This document shows, one piece after another, positions 1-9,100 of a DNA stretch of 64,000 bases. Where the stretch lies: the NCBI RefSeq assembly GCF_902702935.1, contig NZ_LR738855.1:620001-684000 (forward strand), in the 5' to 3' direction. Under the pieces are notes generated by a model. It ran no database searches and was not told the DNA's origin. It worked only from the letters and a program-made list of their open reading frames with translations. Source of the DNA: Corynebacterium rouxii (GTDB lineage: Bacteria > Actinomycetota > Actinomycetes > Mycobacteriales > Mycobacteriaceae). How positions within the stretch are numbered: position 1 is the stretch's first letter; each line of letters starts with the position of its first letter. Both the position numbers and the translations under genes were made by a program.

Positions 1-1
1 T

Positions 2-163
2 GTTGCTCCTACTGCCTCAGAACTGATTCTGCCGATTGCTGTCGCTGTGACAAACCAACTCACCGTGTCTGATCTGGCGGAGAGCTTTGCCGTTTATCCA
101 TCACTATCGGGTTCGATTACTGAGGCTGCGCGTCAACTAGTGCAGCATGATGACCTGCAATAA
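2..163 (+). CDS. C-terminal end of a pyridine nucleotide-disulfide oxidoreductase (partial)
   Basis: The window opens inside a gene. The open frame from base 2 encodes 53 residues, including ELILPIAVAVTNQLTVSDLA and ending QHDDLQ before TAA at 161-163. This matches the C-terminal dimerisation domain of lipoamide dehydrogenase or NAD(P)H-quinone reductase type flavoproteins. In C. glutamicum a gene of this family lies immediately upstream of pyc, which supports the call. The catalytic and FAD-binding parts lie outside the window, so the substrate cannot be told. Confidence 0.7.
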   Translation, partial: VAPTASELILPIAVAVTNQLTVSDLAESFAVYPSLSGSITEAARQLVQHDDLQ

Positions 164-192
164 AACTGTAGGGGTAATCAAATAGGGGTGTA

Positions 193-236
193 GCCGAGGC
201 GTTTTCTGTTTGCTGCAGAACGCCTCGGAGTCATTT
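193..236 (+). terminator. Hairpin downstream of the oxidoreductase gene
   Basis: The arms CCGAGGCGTT (194-203) and AACGCCTCGG (219-228) form a perfect 10-bp stem with a 15-nt loop, followed by a short T-rich stretch. It lies 30 bases after the stop codon and before the pyc leader, so it probably ends transcription of the upstream gene. The weak T run lowers certainty. Confidence 0.7.
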
Positions 237-280
237 TATGACTTTAAATGTCTTGACCTCATGTTTTAGGTAGCTATAGC

Positions 281-455
281 GGGGGTGTTGCATTTTTCAC
301 AGTGGTAATTGTTCTCTTTTTATGTAGCGGGGGGAATCTGCATAGGGGGGATGGCAACAAGGAATGCGCTGAACTGTGGTTGTTTTTTTTTCTTTGTCAT
401 GTAATGCTGTGGGGGGGGGGGGGTAGTCCGTGCAAGGTTGGGGGGGGGGGGGGGG
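281..455 (+). repeat. Cluster of poly-G runs, including G13 and G16, in the pyc leader
   Basis: Between the upstream terminator and the pyc start lie G runs of 5 (281-285), 6 (329-334), 6 (345-350), 13 (411-423) and 16 (440-455), plus a run of nine T (383-391). The whole stretch 164-697 has no credible gene. The two long runs are strong candidates for slipped-strand mispairing. Because they precede the start codon, a length change would alter promoter or leader spacing rather than the protein frame. Confidence 0.9.
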
Positions 456-697
456 CTTCGCAAGTGCGATCGGGCACCGTGACCATGGATATTTCTATTC
501 TCACCTCGAAATTAGGCAACCGTTGTCAATTAATGTGGCAGCGGAGGTTTCGTAGGGGTAAAACGACGGGTAAGCTCGAAGCCTGTAAAAGTAACTGCGA
601 TCACAGATTTCGCCGTCGTGCGAATCAAGGTACATGGTCTAGTGCTTTGCTACACAAAAGCGCTGACTTTCTTTTTCAAAACAAGGACAAACTAACA

Positions 698-3600
698 GTG
701 TCTCAACAATCATCTGAACGTGGAACCTCTACGGTAAATCCATTGTCAAAGATCCTCGTTGCCAACCGTGGCGAGATCGCCGTGCGAGCTTTTCGTGCAG
801 CCTTTGAAACCGGTGCTGCCACGGTAGCTGTCTACCCGAACGAAGACCGTAATTCATTCCACCGATCGTTTGCCTCCGAAGCAGTCCTCATTGGTGAGGG
901 CGGATCTGCGGTCAAAGCGTACCTCGATATCGACGAAATCATCCGTGCTGCTAAGCAAACAGGTGCCGACGCAATTTACCCAGGCTACGGCTTCCTTTCT
1001 GAAAACGCCCAGCTTGCTCGTGAGTGCGCTGAAAACGGTTTAACCTTTATCGGTCCACCTCCGGCAGTGCTGGAGCTTACCGGTGATAAAGCAGCTGCTG
1101 TCACTGCCGCACGCGAGGCAGGTTTGCCCACGCTGACTGAAACGGAAGCAACAGATGATCCAAAGAAGCTCGTAGAGCTGACCAAGGGGCAGACCTATCC
1201 GCTATTCGTCAAAGCTGTTGCCGGTGGTGGTGGCCGCGGCATGCGTTTTGTCGACGCCCCCGAAAACCTAGAAAAGCTGGCAGCAGAAGCCTCCCGTGAG
1301 GCGGCTGCAGCATTCGGAGACGGCCGAGTCTACGCCGAGCGTGCAGTGATCAACCCTCAGCATATTGAGGTCCAGATCCTTGGTGACTCCGCTGGCAACA
1401 TCATCCACCTGTACGAGCGTGACTGCTCGCTGCAGCGTCGCCACCAAAAGGTTGTAGAGATTGCCCCAGCGCAGCACTTGGCGCCAGGACTACGCGAAAA
1501 GATTTGTGCAGACGCAGTCGCGTTTGCACGCCACATCGGTTACCAAGGCGCGGGCACCGTGGAGTTCCTAGTCGATGAGGAAGGCAACCACGTCTTCATC
1601 GAGATGAACCCTCGTATCCAGGTCGAGCACACTGTGACTGAAGAGGTCACCCAGGTGGACTTGGTGAAGTCCCAGATCATGATCGCCTCTGGTGCGACAC
1701 TCGAAGATCTCGGTTTGCGCCAAGAAAACATCCACACCGAAGGTGCTGCCCTGCAGTGCCGTATTACCACTGAAGACCCCAACAACGGTTTCCGTCCTGA
1801 CACCGGAACGATTACCGCTTACCGTTCTCCAGGTGGCGCAGGTGTTCGCCTCGACGGTGCTGCCATGCTCGGTGGTGAGATCACCCCGAACTTCGACTCC
1901 ATGCTGGTCAAGATGACCTGCCGTGGTGCCGATTTCGCTACCGCAGTCGCTCGCGCTCAGCGTGCACTCGCAGAATTCGTTGTCTCAGGTGTTGCTACCA
2001 ACATCGGATTCCTGCGTGCTTTGCTACGCGAAGAAGACTTCCAGCACAAGCGCATCGCCACTGGTTTCATTGCAGATCACCCATGGCTGCTGCAGGCACC
2101 ACCCGCAGACGACGAGCCGGGCCGCATTTTGAACTACCTAGCTGATGTGACTGTGAACAAGCCACATGGTCTGCGCCCAGCCGTGATTAACCCAGTAGAA
2201 AAGCTCCCAGCAGAGGTCAAAGGCGAGCTACCACGGGGTTCCCGTGACCGCCTGCTCCAGCTCGGCCCAGAGGAGTTTGCACGCGCACTGCGTAAGCAGG
2301 ATGCGCTCGCGGTCACGGATACCACCTTCCGTGATGCACACCAGTCGCTTCTCGCAACCCGCGTACGCTCCAACACGCTGATCGACGCGGCACGGCACGT
2401 CGCAAAGCTCACCCCAGAGCTGCTCTCCGTAGAAGCATGGGGTGGCGCTACCTACGACGTTGCTATGCGCTTCCTCCATGAGGACCCATGGGAGCGTCTC
2501 GACCACCTGCGCGAGGCCATGCCAAACGTCAACATTCAGATGCTGCTACGAGGCCGCAACACAGTCGGCTACACACCGTACCCAGATTCCGTATGCAAGG
2601 CTTTTGTCGACGAAGCCGCACGCTCTGGTGTTGATATCTTCCGCATCTTCGACGCGCTTAACGACGTCTCCCAGATGCGTCCAGCAATCGACGCAGTGCT
2701 CGAAACCAACTCCACGATTGCCGAAGTCGCAATGGCTTACTCCGGTGATCTGACCAACCCAGGTGAGAAGCTCTACACACTGGATTACTACCTCAAGCTT
2801 GCCGAGGAAATCGTCAAGTCCGGTGCACATGTTCTAGCAATTAAAGACATGGCTGGACTGATGAAGCCAGCCGCAGCAACCAAGCTGGTCACCGAACTAC
2901 GACGCAACTTCGACCTGCCGGTTCATGTTCACACCCACGACACTGCTGGTGGCCAGCTGGCTACGTATTGGGCGGCAGCAGCCGCTGGTGCAGATGCCGT
3001 CGATGGTGCCTCCGCGCCGCTGTCGGGCACAACGTCGCAGCCATCGTTGTCTGCAATTGTGGCAGCATTCGCTAACACCTACCGCGATACGGGTCTCTCT
3101 CTGGACGCAGTCGGATCGATGGAACCGTACTGGGAAGCAGTGCGCAAACTCTACGCACCCTTCGAATCCGGAACTCCAGGGCCAACCGGCCGCGTCTACC
3201 AGCACGAAATTCCAGGCGGCCAGCTGTCCAATCTGCGCGCACAGGCAACTGCACTCGGCTTGGCAGATCGCTTCGAGCTCATCGAGGACTACTACGCAGC
3301 CGTTAATGAGATGCTGGGACGCCCCACCAAGGTCACCCCGTCCTCAAAGGTCGTTGGCGATCTTGCACTCTACCTAGTTGGCGCAGGAGTTAACCCAGCG
3401 GACTTTGCAGCAGATCCCCAAAAGTACGATATTCCTGACTCCGTCATTGCCTTCCTCCGTGGCGAGCTCGGCACCCCTCCAGGCGGCTGGCCAGAAGAAC
3501 TGCGTGCTAAGGCATTGGCAGGACGTAAGGAATCAAAGGACACATTGGCACCGCTGTCAGCAGAAGATGAAGCTCTGCTCGCAGATCGTGCGACCGTTCG

Positions 3601-4123
3601 CCCAACGCTGGATCGCTTGCTCTTCCCGAAGCCTGCAGCCGAATTTGCAGAGCACCGTCGTCAGTTTGGCGATACCACCAAACTTGGTGACGCAGAATTC
3701 CTCTATGGCCTCAAAGAAGGCAAAGAAACGGTTATTCGTACCGCAGACAGCAGCGTCCCAATGTTGGTGCGTCTCGACGCCGTCGGCGAGCCCGACGAAA
3801 AGGGCATGCGTAACGTTGTGTGCAACGTCAACGGCCAGATTCGCCCCATCCTCGTGCGTGATCGCAACGTAGAGTCTGTGACCGCCTCGGTGGAAAAGGC
3901 TGATCCTTCCAACGCTGGACACGTTGCAGCGCCATTCGCAGGCGTTGTCACGGTGACTATCGAGGAAGGCGCAACCGTCAAAGCCGGTGACCCAGTTGCT
4001 GTCATTGAGGCAATGAAGATGGAGGCAACGATCTCTGCCACCACAGATGGAACCGTCGACCGTATCGTCTTGACGCAGGCCACCAAGGTCGAAGGTGGAG
4101 ACTTGCTCCTCGTGATCAAGTAG
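698..4123 (+). CDS. pyc: Pyruvate carboxylase
   Basis: This 1141-residue biotin enzyme carboxylates pyruvate to oxaloacetate using ATP and bicarbonate and is the main anaplerotic enzyme of corynebacteria. The N-terminal biotin carboxylase domain starts at [18 protein letters not shown] and has the ATP-grasp glycine loop AVAGGGGRGM. The carboxyltransferase domain begins near TDTTFRDAHQS, and the biotinyl domain carries AMKM with lysine near residue 1107. The frame is open back to base 302, but the GTG at 698 is chosen because AAGGA lies 10 bases upstream and because the length then matches the 1140-residue C. glutamicum protein. The upstream extension is low-complexity and reads through the poly-G runs. 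BirA, encoded at 21068, should biotinylate it. Confidence 0.97.
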   Translation: MSQQSSERGTSTVNPLSKILVANRGEIAVRAFRAAFETGAATVAVYPNEDRNSFHRSFASEAVLIGEGGSAVKAYLDIDEIIRAAKQTGADAIYPGYGFLSENAQLARECAENGLTFIGPPPAVLELTGDKAAAVTAAREAGLPTLTETEATDDPKKLVELTKGQTYPLFVKAVAGGGGRGMRFVDAPENLEKLAAEASREAAAAFGDGRVYAERAVINPQHIEVQILGDSAGNIIHLYERDCSLQRRHQKVVEIAPAQHLAPGLREKICADAVAFARHIGYQGAGTVEFLVDEEGNHVFIEMNPRIQVEHTVTEEVTQVDLVKSQIMIASGATLEDLGLRQENIHTEGAALQCRITTEDPNNGFRPDTGTITAYRSPGGAGVRLDGAAMLGGEITPNFDSMLVKMTCRGADFATAVARAQRALAEFVVSGVATNIGFLRALLREEDFQHKRIATGFIADHPWLLQAPPADDEPGRILNYLADVTVNKPHGLRPAVINPVEKLPAEVKGELPRGSRDRLLQLGPEEFARALRKQDALAVTDTTFRDAHQSLLATRVRSNTLIDAARHVAKLTPELLSVEAWGGATYDVAMRFLHEDPWERLDHLREAMPNVNIQMLLRGRNTVGYTPYPDSVCKAFVDEAARSGVDIFRIFDALNDVSQMRPAIDAVLETNSTIAEVAMAYSGDLTNPGEKLYTLDYYLKLAEEIVKSGAHVLAIKDMAGLMKPAAATKLVTELRRNFDLPVHVHTHDTAGGQLATYWAAAAAGADAVDGASAPLSGTTSQPSLSAIVAAFANTYRDTGLSLDAVGSMEPYWEAVRKLYAPFESGTPGPTGRVYQHEIPGGQLSNLRAQATALGLADRFELIEDYYAAVNEMLGRPTKVTPSSKVVGDLALYLVGAGVNPADFAADPQKYDIPDSVIAFLRGELGTPPGGWPEELRAKALAGRKESKDTLAPLSAEDEALLADRATVRPTLDRLLFPKPAAEFAEHRRQFGDTTKLGDAEFLYGLKEGKETVIRTADSSVPMLVRLDAVGEPDEKGMRNVVCNVNGQIRPILVRDRNVESVTASVEKADPSNAGHVAAPFAGVVTVTIEEGATVKAGDPVAVIEAMKMEATISATTDGTVDRIVLTQATKVEGGDLLLVIK

Positions 4124-4153
4124 ACCGTAACCACCGATCGGCATACGCATAAC

Positions 4154-4212
4154 AGCCGGTTCGAGACTCCTGACAGGGAATACTTTCCTAGTTGGGCATT
4201 CTCGAACCGGCT
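4154..4212. terminator. Hairpin between convergent pyc and the macro-domain gene
   Basis: The arms AGCCGGTTCGAGA (4154-4166) and TCTCGAACCGGCT (4200-4212) pair perfectly over 13 bp around a 33-nt loop. The hairpin sits 30 bases after pyc and 15 bases after the opposing gene's stop, so it may serve both directions. The long loop and the lack of a clear T run make the strength uncertain. Confidence 0.65.
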
Positions 4213-4227
4213 ATTTGTCGCTATAGG

Positions 4228-4989
4228 TTATGCCTCAGGTGTGAACACACGTCGATACGCTGCCGCTTCATCCTCAGAATCACAGACAATGACGATATGT
4301 GCCGATAAACCTGCTGCCTTAGCAGTAGCGAGTTCTTCTCCAAGGACCTGTGCTTCCATCCCAGTAGGGAACCCTAACGGCCCTGTGAGGTTGGAAGGAA
4401 TCGACAATTCCTTCCAACCTTTTTCTCGAACGAGCGCAAACACATTACGGAAGCATTGTCGTAGTAGTTCGATGCTGGCTTCGCGCTCTGCAAAATTGAG
4501 CTGTGGTGTCACGGCATGAATGATCCAGTGTGCGGGGAGTAAAAACCCGCTAGTGACATGCGTAGATGAGATGTCTACTTGGCCATGTGCGTCGGCGAGA
4601 AGGCGTGCGCATTCTCGGCGTAGTTCAAATCCCGCACGCTGGTGCACCCGTGCGGACAGATCGCTTATCGACGGCGACGTCGGCCCAATCAACGTTTGAG
4701 CAGCCGGCGCCACCATTGCCGAAAATGGTAACTCTGTGATGTCTCCTACTACGACTGTAGCCGCAGGCGTGGTGGCTTTGAGGAAAGCTGATTGGGCCTT
4801 TTGGAGTGCTTGAGAAGCCGCGCGAGGATCACGCATATTCACCATCGCATCGATACTGGAAAGTGTGTGTTGGAAAGAATCGTCGATTCCTTCCGATACA
4901 ACAACGGCATTTCGGGGATCGTCGGCTTCTAGGGCGTGGAGAAAATTCCGTGCTGCTGTTACTTGAGCGTCGGTGGGGCTATTGGTCAT
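4228..4989 (-). CDS. Degenerate zinc-type macro-domain protein
   Basis: The 253-residue protein has the architecture of zinc-dependent macro-domain ADP-ribosyl hydrolases: a helical N-terminal region with MVNMRDPRAASQAL, then the macro fold marked by GDITELPFSAMV, VHQRAGFELRREC, THVTSGFLLPAHWIIHAVTP and a final GPLGFP. The loop that normally carries the zinc Cys/His ligands, and the NAAN motif, are replaced by VAPAAQTLIGPTSPSISD. It may bind ADP-ribose-like ligands without hydrolysis, or it may have another role. The ATG at 4989 starts it. Two copies of a dispersed palindrome lie inside the gene. Assignment to the fold is fairly secure; activity is unknown. Confidence 0.72.
   Translation of the reverse strand: MTNSPTDAQVTAARNFLHALEADDPRNAVVVSEGIDDSFQHTLSSIDAMVNMRDPRAASQALQKAQSAFLKATTPAATVVVGDITELPFSAMVAPAAQTLIGPTSPSISDLSARVHQRAGFELRRECARLLADAHGQVDISSTHVTSGFLLPAHWIIHAVTPQLNFAEREASIELLRQCFRNVFALVREKGWKELSIPSNLTGPLGFPTGMEAQVLGEELATAKAAGLSAHIVIVCDSEDEAAAYRRVFTPEA
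4389..4419. repeat. Dispersed palindrome, copy 1
   Basis: The arms GGTTGGAAGGAAT and ATTCCTTCCAACC (13 bp each) flank CGACA. The core GGAAGGAATCG recurs at 4872, 24116 and 48121. The copy lies in the coding sequence of the macro-domain gene, where the minus strand reads GWKELSIPSN. Confidence 0.75.
4872..4894. repeat. Dispersed palindrome, copy 2
   Basis: The arms GGAAAGAATCG and CGATTCCTTCC flank a single T, with one mismatch between them. It is the second copy inside the same macro-domain gene, where the minus strand reads SEGIDDSF. Confidence 0.7.
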
Positions 4990-5003
4990 AGCGCCTTATT
5001 GTA

Positions 5004-5378
5004 TTAGTTACTGATGTTGATTCCGTGTGCGGTGCACCAGCGGGTGATGGGGCCGCGGATTTCAGTGACTGCGTCACCAACTGTTTTGGGGGTGAGAACG
5101 GGATCGTTGGGGAGTTTGCGGTTAGGATCACCGACGGGGGCGATGTCGAGAACAGTGGCTGTGTCGGTGATGTGAAGTGCGGCGAGTGCGATCATATCGA
5201 CGTTTGTTTGTTCGCAGACTGCCCACGTGTAGATGGTGTCGTGGTCCCAAGCGGTGCGAGCTTCGTCGACGGTGAGGTGGGCGTTGACAAGCTGGAGAGC
5301 GGGGGAGTCGTCAATTCTTTCGTCGTTGTGGAGTGGGCGTGCGTAGAAGCGGCCGCCGTTGATTTCGGTTGGTTCCAT
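5004..5378 (-). CDS. Hypothetical protein
   Basis: I do not recognise this small protein. From the ATG at 5378 it has 124 residues, beginning MEPTEINGGRFYARPLHN and containing AWDHDTIYTWAVCEQ. The frame can be extended to a GTG at 5408, adding ten residues, but neither start has a clear ribosome-binding site. It has no signal peptide or membrane segment. It ends 14 bases before the start of the macro-domain gene on the same strand, so the two may be cotranscribed, and it lies downstream of the accBC terminator. Confidence 0.6.
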   Translation of the reverse strand: MEPTEINGGRFYARPLHNDERIDDSPALQLVNAHLTVDEARTAWDHDTIYTWAVCEQTNVDMIALAALHITDTATVLDIAPVGDPNRKLPNDPVLTPKTVGDAVTEIRGPITRWCTAHGINISN

Positions 5379-5450
5379 GTCACATAGTGTAAAGCTTTTC
5401 TCGAACACTGTTCAGAAGTTTTGGGGTGACAGCGTGAAAGTAAGACAAAA

Positions 5451-5496
5451 GTGGGCCTTCCCATGGTACTGCTTGAGTACCTGCGGGAAGGCCCAC
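5451..5496 (-). terminator. Rho-independent terminator downstream of accBC
   Basis: The arms GTGGGCCTTCCC (5451-5462) and GGGAAGGCCCAC (5485-5496) form a perfect 12-bp stem. Read on the minus strand, the hairpin is followed by TTTTGTCTTACTT, a good U tract. It lies about 85 bases after the accBC stop. Confidence 0.85.
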
Positions 5497-5507
5497 GTGG
5501 GGTGACG

Positions 5508-5565
5508 TCAGGCTCGTAATTTCAGCGCAGTAAGGCAGTGTAAGTCAGCGAGGTGACGAGCCTGA
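5508..5565 (-). terminator. Second hairpin after accBC
   Basis: The arms TCAGGCTCGT (5508-5517) and ACGAGCCTGA (5556-5565) form a 10-bp perfect stem with a 38-nt loop, just after the accBC stop and before the stronger terminator at 5451-5496. It may be a processing or backup termination structure. Confidence 0.5.
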
Positions 5566-5581
5566 GTCTTCTTAAGGGCGC

Positions 5582-7366
5582 TTAGGCGTCTTTGATCTCG
5601 AGGAGAACTTGGCCCTTGGTTACGCCTTCGCCAGCGGCGATGGCTAAACCGGTGACAACGCCGGACTTGTGTGCCTTGACTGGGTTTTCCATCTTCATTG
5701 CTTCGAGGACGACGACGGTGTCGCCTTCAGCTACTTCAGCACCTTCTTCGGCGTTGATCTTGATGACGGTGCCCTGCATTGGTGCTGCGACAGCGTCGCC
5801 AGAGATGGCAGCCTTGGAGCCACCTGCGCGGCGCTTCTTGGCTTTCTTCTTTGGTGCACCTGCGCCGCCGCCGAGTGCGAGGTCGCCTGGTAGTGCGATT
5901 TCTACGCGGCGGCCGTCGATTTCCACGACAACTTTTTGGGATGGCAGTGCTGCTTCTTCATCATCCACATCTGTTGGGTCGACGTATGGCTCGATCGGGT
6001 TATCCCACTCTTCTTCGATCCACTTGGTGTAGACCTCGAATTTTTCGCCGTCGCCGATGAAGGCTGGGTTTTCCACGATGTGGCGGTGGAATGGCAAGAC
6101 AGTAGGCATGCCTTCGACGACGTACTCATTAAGAGCGCGGGATGCGCGCTGGAGTGCTTCGTCACGGGTTTCTCCGAAGACGATGAGCTTGGCGAGCATG
6201 GAGTCGAATTGGCCGCCGATTACGGAGCCTTCGACGATACCGGAGTCCATGCGCACACCTGGGCCGGAAGGCTCAATGTACTTGGTGACCTTGCCTGGTG
6301 CTGGCATGAAGTTGGAGCCTGCGTCTTCGCCGTTGATACGGAATTCGAAGGCGTGTCCACGAGGGGTTGGGTCTTGCTTGATGTGGAGTTCTTTGCCCTC
6401 TGCGATGCGGAATTGTTCGCGTACCAAGTCGAGGCCGGTGGTGACCTCAGTGACGGGGTGTTCCACCTGGAGGCGGGTGTTGACCTCAAGGAAGGAGATC
6501 AGTCCGTCGGAGCCGACGAGGTACTCGACGGTGCCGGCACCGTAGTAACCAGCTTCTTTACAGATGGCTTTAGCGGACTCGTGAAGGCGGGCGCGCTGGT
6601 CGTCGGTAAGGAATGGTGCTGGTGCTTCTTCGACGAGCTTTTGGAATCGGCGCTGGAGTGAGCAGTCACGGGTGCCGGCGACAACAACGTTGCCGTGCAT
6701 ATCTGCGATCACCTGGCACTCGACGTGGCGTGCTTTGTCGAGGTAACGCTCAACGAAGCACTCACCGCGACCGAAGGCTGCCACGGCCTCGCGGGTTGCG
6801 GATTCGTATAAGTCGGCCACTTCATCCATGGTGTAGGCGACTTTCATGCCGCGTCCGCCGCCGCCGAAGGCTGCCTTAATAGCGATGGGAAGTCCGTGCT
6901 CTTCTGCGAAGGCGACGACCTCGGAAGCGTCTTTGACTGGCTCTTTGGTGCCAGGTGCCATGGGGGCTTCGGCTTTAAGCGCGATGTGGCGTGCCGTGAC
7001 TTTGTCGCCGAGGTCGCGGATGGACTGTGGAGATGGGCCGATCCAGATCAGGCCTGCATTGATAACTGCTTCGGCGAAGTCGCCGTTTTCGGAGAGGAAG
7101 CCATAGCCTGGATGGATGGCGTCGGCGCCGGATTTCTTGGCCGCGTCGAGGATCTTGTCAAAGACAAGGTAGGATTCGGCGGAGGTTTGGCCACCTAGTG
7201 CAAATGCCTCGTCAGCCATGGAGACGAAAGGAGCGTCTGCATCGGGCTCTGCGTACACGGCGACGCTGGCGATACCGGCATCGCGGGCTGCACGGATAAC
7301 GCGGACGGCGATCTCACCGCGGTTTGCGATGAGCACCTTAGTGATCTTCTTCTGTTCCACAGACAC
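5582..7366 (-). CDS. accBC: Acyl-CoA carboxylase alpha subunit (biotin carboxylase plus biotin carrier)
   Basis: This 594-residue protein carboxylates its own biotin and donates the carboxyl group to the DtsR/AccD beta subunits, feeding fatty-acid and mycolic-acid synthesis. The N-terminus has [18 protein letters not shown], the ATP-grasp loop [10 protein letters not shown] follows, and the biotin carrier domain at the C-terminus has EAMKMENPV with the biotinyl lysine near residue 558. A basic linker, [11 protein letters not shown], precedes the carrier domain. The GTG at 7366 is preceded by AGGAG at good spacing. Partner subunits are encoded at 16017, 16373 and 19298 and the biotin ligase at 21068. 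Confidence 0.97.
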   Translation of the reverse strand: MSVEQKKITKVLIANRGEIAVRVIRAARDAGIASVAVYAEPDADAPFVSMADEAFALGGQTSAESYLVFDKILDAAKKSGADAIHPGYGFLSENGDFAEAVINAGLIWIGPSPQSIRDLGDKVTARHIALKAEAPMAPGTKEPVKDASEVVAFAEEHGLPIAIKAAFGGGGRGMKVAYTMDEVADLYESATREAVAAFGRGECFVERYLDKARHVECQVIADMHGNVVVAGTRDCSLQRRFQKLVEEAPAPFLTDDQRARLHESAKAICKEAGYYGAGTVEYLVGSDGLISFLEVNTRLQVEHPVTEVTTGLDLVREQFRIAEGKELHIKQDPTPRGHAFEFRINGEDAGSNFMPAPGKVTKYIEPSGPGVRMDSGIVEGSVIGGQFDSMLAKLIVFGETRDEALQRASRALNEYVVEGMPTVLPFHRHIVENPAFIGDGEKFEVYTKWIEEEWDNPIEPYVDPTDVDDEEAALPSQKVVVEIDGRRVEIALPGDLALGGGAGAPKKKAKKRRAGGSKAAISGDAVAAPMQGTVIKINAEEGAEVAEGDTVVVLEAMKMENPVKAHKSGVVTGLAIAAGEGVTKGQVLLEIKDA

Positions 7367-7562
7367 TGAAGCTCTCCTGGTTCTGATGAAAATTTTTGGG
7401 CTGGTGTAGCAATTCTAGGGGCGTGGCATGACATTTCGCTATAGGTTGCTACACCATTGTCAGTCGTTTGAGTGCCCGACATTAAAAATAAGACGGTCTA
7501 CATAGTGCACTTAATGCGGTAGGCATCACATATTCTTCCACATTAGGTAGCCATTGAACGGC

Positions 7563-7595
7563 AAATTCCTCGGAAGAATTGCTCCCGAGGAATTT
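7563..7595 (-). terminator. Hairpin downstream of the rhodanese gene
   Basis: The arms AAATTCCTCGG (7563-7573) and CCGAGGAATTT (7585-7595) pair perfectly over 11 bp. The hairpin begins 26 bases after the sulfurtransferase stop on the minus strand and separates it from accBC. Confidence 0.7.
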
Positions 7596-7621
7596 ATTTT
7601 ATAGTCAAAACTATTATTTTT

Positions 7622-8503
7622 CTAGGGTGCCACGCCGGGCTCTTCGCCTTTCGCGATAGGCATGCGAATCATGTTGCCCCATTCGGCCCAAGATCCGTCG
7701 TAGGTGCGGGTAATGTCGTGCCCAAGCAGGTATTTTAGGACGAACCATGTGTGTGCTGCGCGGTCACCTACTTGGCAGTAGGTGACGGTTTCGGCGTTTT
7801 TGTCGAGTCCGCCGTAGATCTCGCTGAGTTCGGCAAAGGAGCGGAACCGGCTGTTCGGGTGTACTGATTTATTCCATGGAATGTTCACTGCGGTTGGGAT
7901 ATGGCCGCTACGTAACACCCCAGATGAGGGGTAATTATTGTCTGTCGTGCCCGCATATTCGGATTCACTGCGGACGTCGATAAGTTGTTGCGTGCCCAGT
8001 TTGCTCACGAGCTCGTCGACAAAAATGCGCGCTTGTGTGCTGGTATCGGTGACAACGGGGTAGCCGGTTGCGGGATACTCCGGAACAGCATACGAGGTGT
8101 CGCGTTCTTCGGCCATCCATGCGTCTCGGCCACCGTTGAGGATACGGACATCTTCGTGGCCGAAGAGCTCGAAGATCCATAGGGTAAAGGTTGCCCACCA
8201 GTTGGACTTGTCGCCGTAGATCACCACGGTGTCGTCTCGGGCGATGCCTTTAGCATCCATGAGCGCTGCGAAATCCTCGGCGCTGATGTAATCACGGATG
8301 GTGGCGTCGTTCAGGTCTTTGGCCCAGTCGATGCGTACGGCACCGGGGATGTGTCCGATGTCGTAGAGGAGTGAGTCCTCGTCGGATTCCACAACGCGAA
8401 GGCCTTTAGTGCCTAGGCGGGCGCTCAGCCACGAGGCGGAGACGAGCTTTTCGGGGTGTGCGTACTCCTGGAACTGTGGGTGTGGATCGAATGGTGCTGG
8501 CAT
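7622..8503 (-). CDS. sseA: Thiosulfate sulfurtransferase (rhodanese)
   Basis: This two-domain rhodanese moves sulfane sulfur from thiosulfate to acceptors such as cyanide. The first domain has the [13 protein letters not shown] signature; the second carries the active-site loop CQVGDR, a C-X4-R arrangement with catalytic cysteine. I place the start at the ATG at 8503, giving 293 residues, because AGAAGG lies 5 bases upstream of it; the frame extends to a TTG at 8518, but that codon overlaps the ribosome-binding site. The orthologous gene (thtR) sits next to accBC in C. glutamicum. It is followed by its own terminator. Confidence 0.92.
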   Translation of the reverse strand: MPAPFDPHPQFQEYAHPEKLVSASWLSARLGTKGLRVVESDEDSLLYDIGHIPGAVRIDWAKDLNDATIRDYISAEDFAALMDAKGIARDDTVVIYGDKSNWWATFTLWIFELFGHEDVRILNGGRDAWMAEERDTSYAVPEYPATGYPVVTDTSTQARIFVDELVSKLGTQQLIDVRSESEYAGTTDNNYPSSGVLRSGHIPTAVNIPWNKSVHPNSRFRSFAELSEIYGGLDKNAETVTYCQVGDRAAHTWFVLKYLLGHDITRTYDGSWAEWGNMIRMPIAKGEEPGVAP

Positions 8504-9100
8504 TTTTACCTTCTTCAATGACTAAACGGTGACGCGCAATCGCTGAAAGATTCCACTATGGCAGTGGGCTGGCGTGAAAAGCCACGGGGTTGACCCACCT
8601 TTAAGCAATATTGTCACAACGTGGCGGCTTAGTTGATTGTTCCGCACAAAGTTCACATTGTGAGCAGTCTTACAGCTGCCATTATTCTTTCTTTATGTAA
8701 TTGCGGCCGCGCACAGCCTACCGCACGTGAGCTGAGCTGTGTAGATGGCTCGGTAAAAGTATCGCTGAACAGGGAAATATTGGCGCAAAGTGGTCAGTGC
8801 TTATCGACGTTACCCATGTCTGCACTCATACCCTAGATATAAGGGTGAGCTTGTAGTTTGTGTGTTGTTGATTACTCCTTAGTGTGTTCTATCCCCTAGG
8901 AGTGAGATATTTAATAGCATCAACTTTGAGGCGCTCACTCAGTAAAAGCCGGTATGTCTATCGTGGCCGCACTGCCAAGCTCCTCGGATGTTGTATCGCG
9001 GTTTATTCGCGTCCTATTTTGTGGCTGATTTCTTATATGTGAAGGCGGTTGTTCTTTGCAGAAAGAAGATTCCCACATAACACCCCGAAAGGTTCATAAA
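8504..9100. other. Intergenic region between divergent rhodanese and Cj0069-family genes
   Basis: About 600 bases separate the two divergent start codons. The region holds no gene I can support. A 59-codon frame from a GTG at 8659 to 8836 has a hydrophobic start but no ribosome-binding site. The length suggests two independent promoters; I did not find convincing -35/-10 pairs. Confidence 0.5.

Noticed and set aside
302..697. In-frame 132-codon extension upstream of pyruvate carboxylase
   Set aside because: It reads through poly-G runs, has no ribosome-binding site or homology to any carboxylase N-terminus, and the start at 698 matches family length.
4154..4212. tRNA-like GGTTCGA segment
   Set aside because: The segment is one arm of a terminator hairpin; no acceptor or anticodon stem can be formed.
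8633..8836. Possible small secreted protein with a hydrophobic start and a lipobox-like SLC
   Set aside because: There is no ribosome-binding site or leaderless -10 box at TTG 8633 or GTG 8659, and the lipobox is poor.
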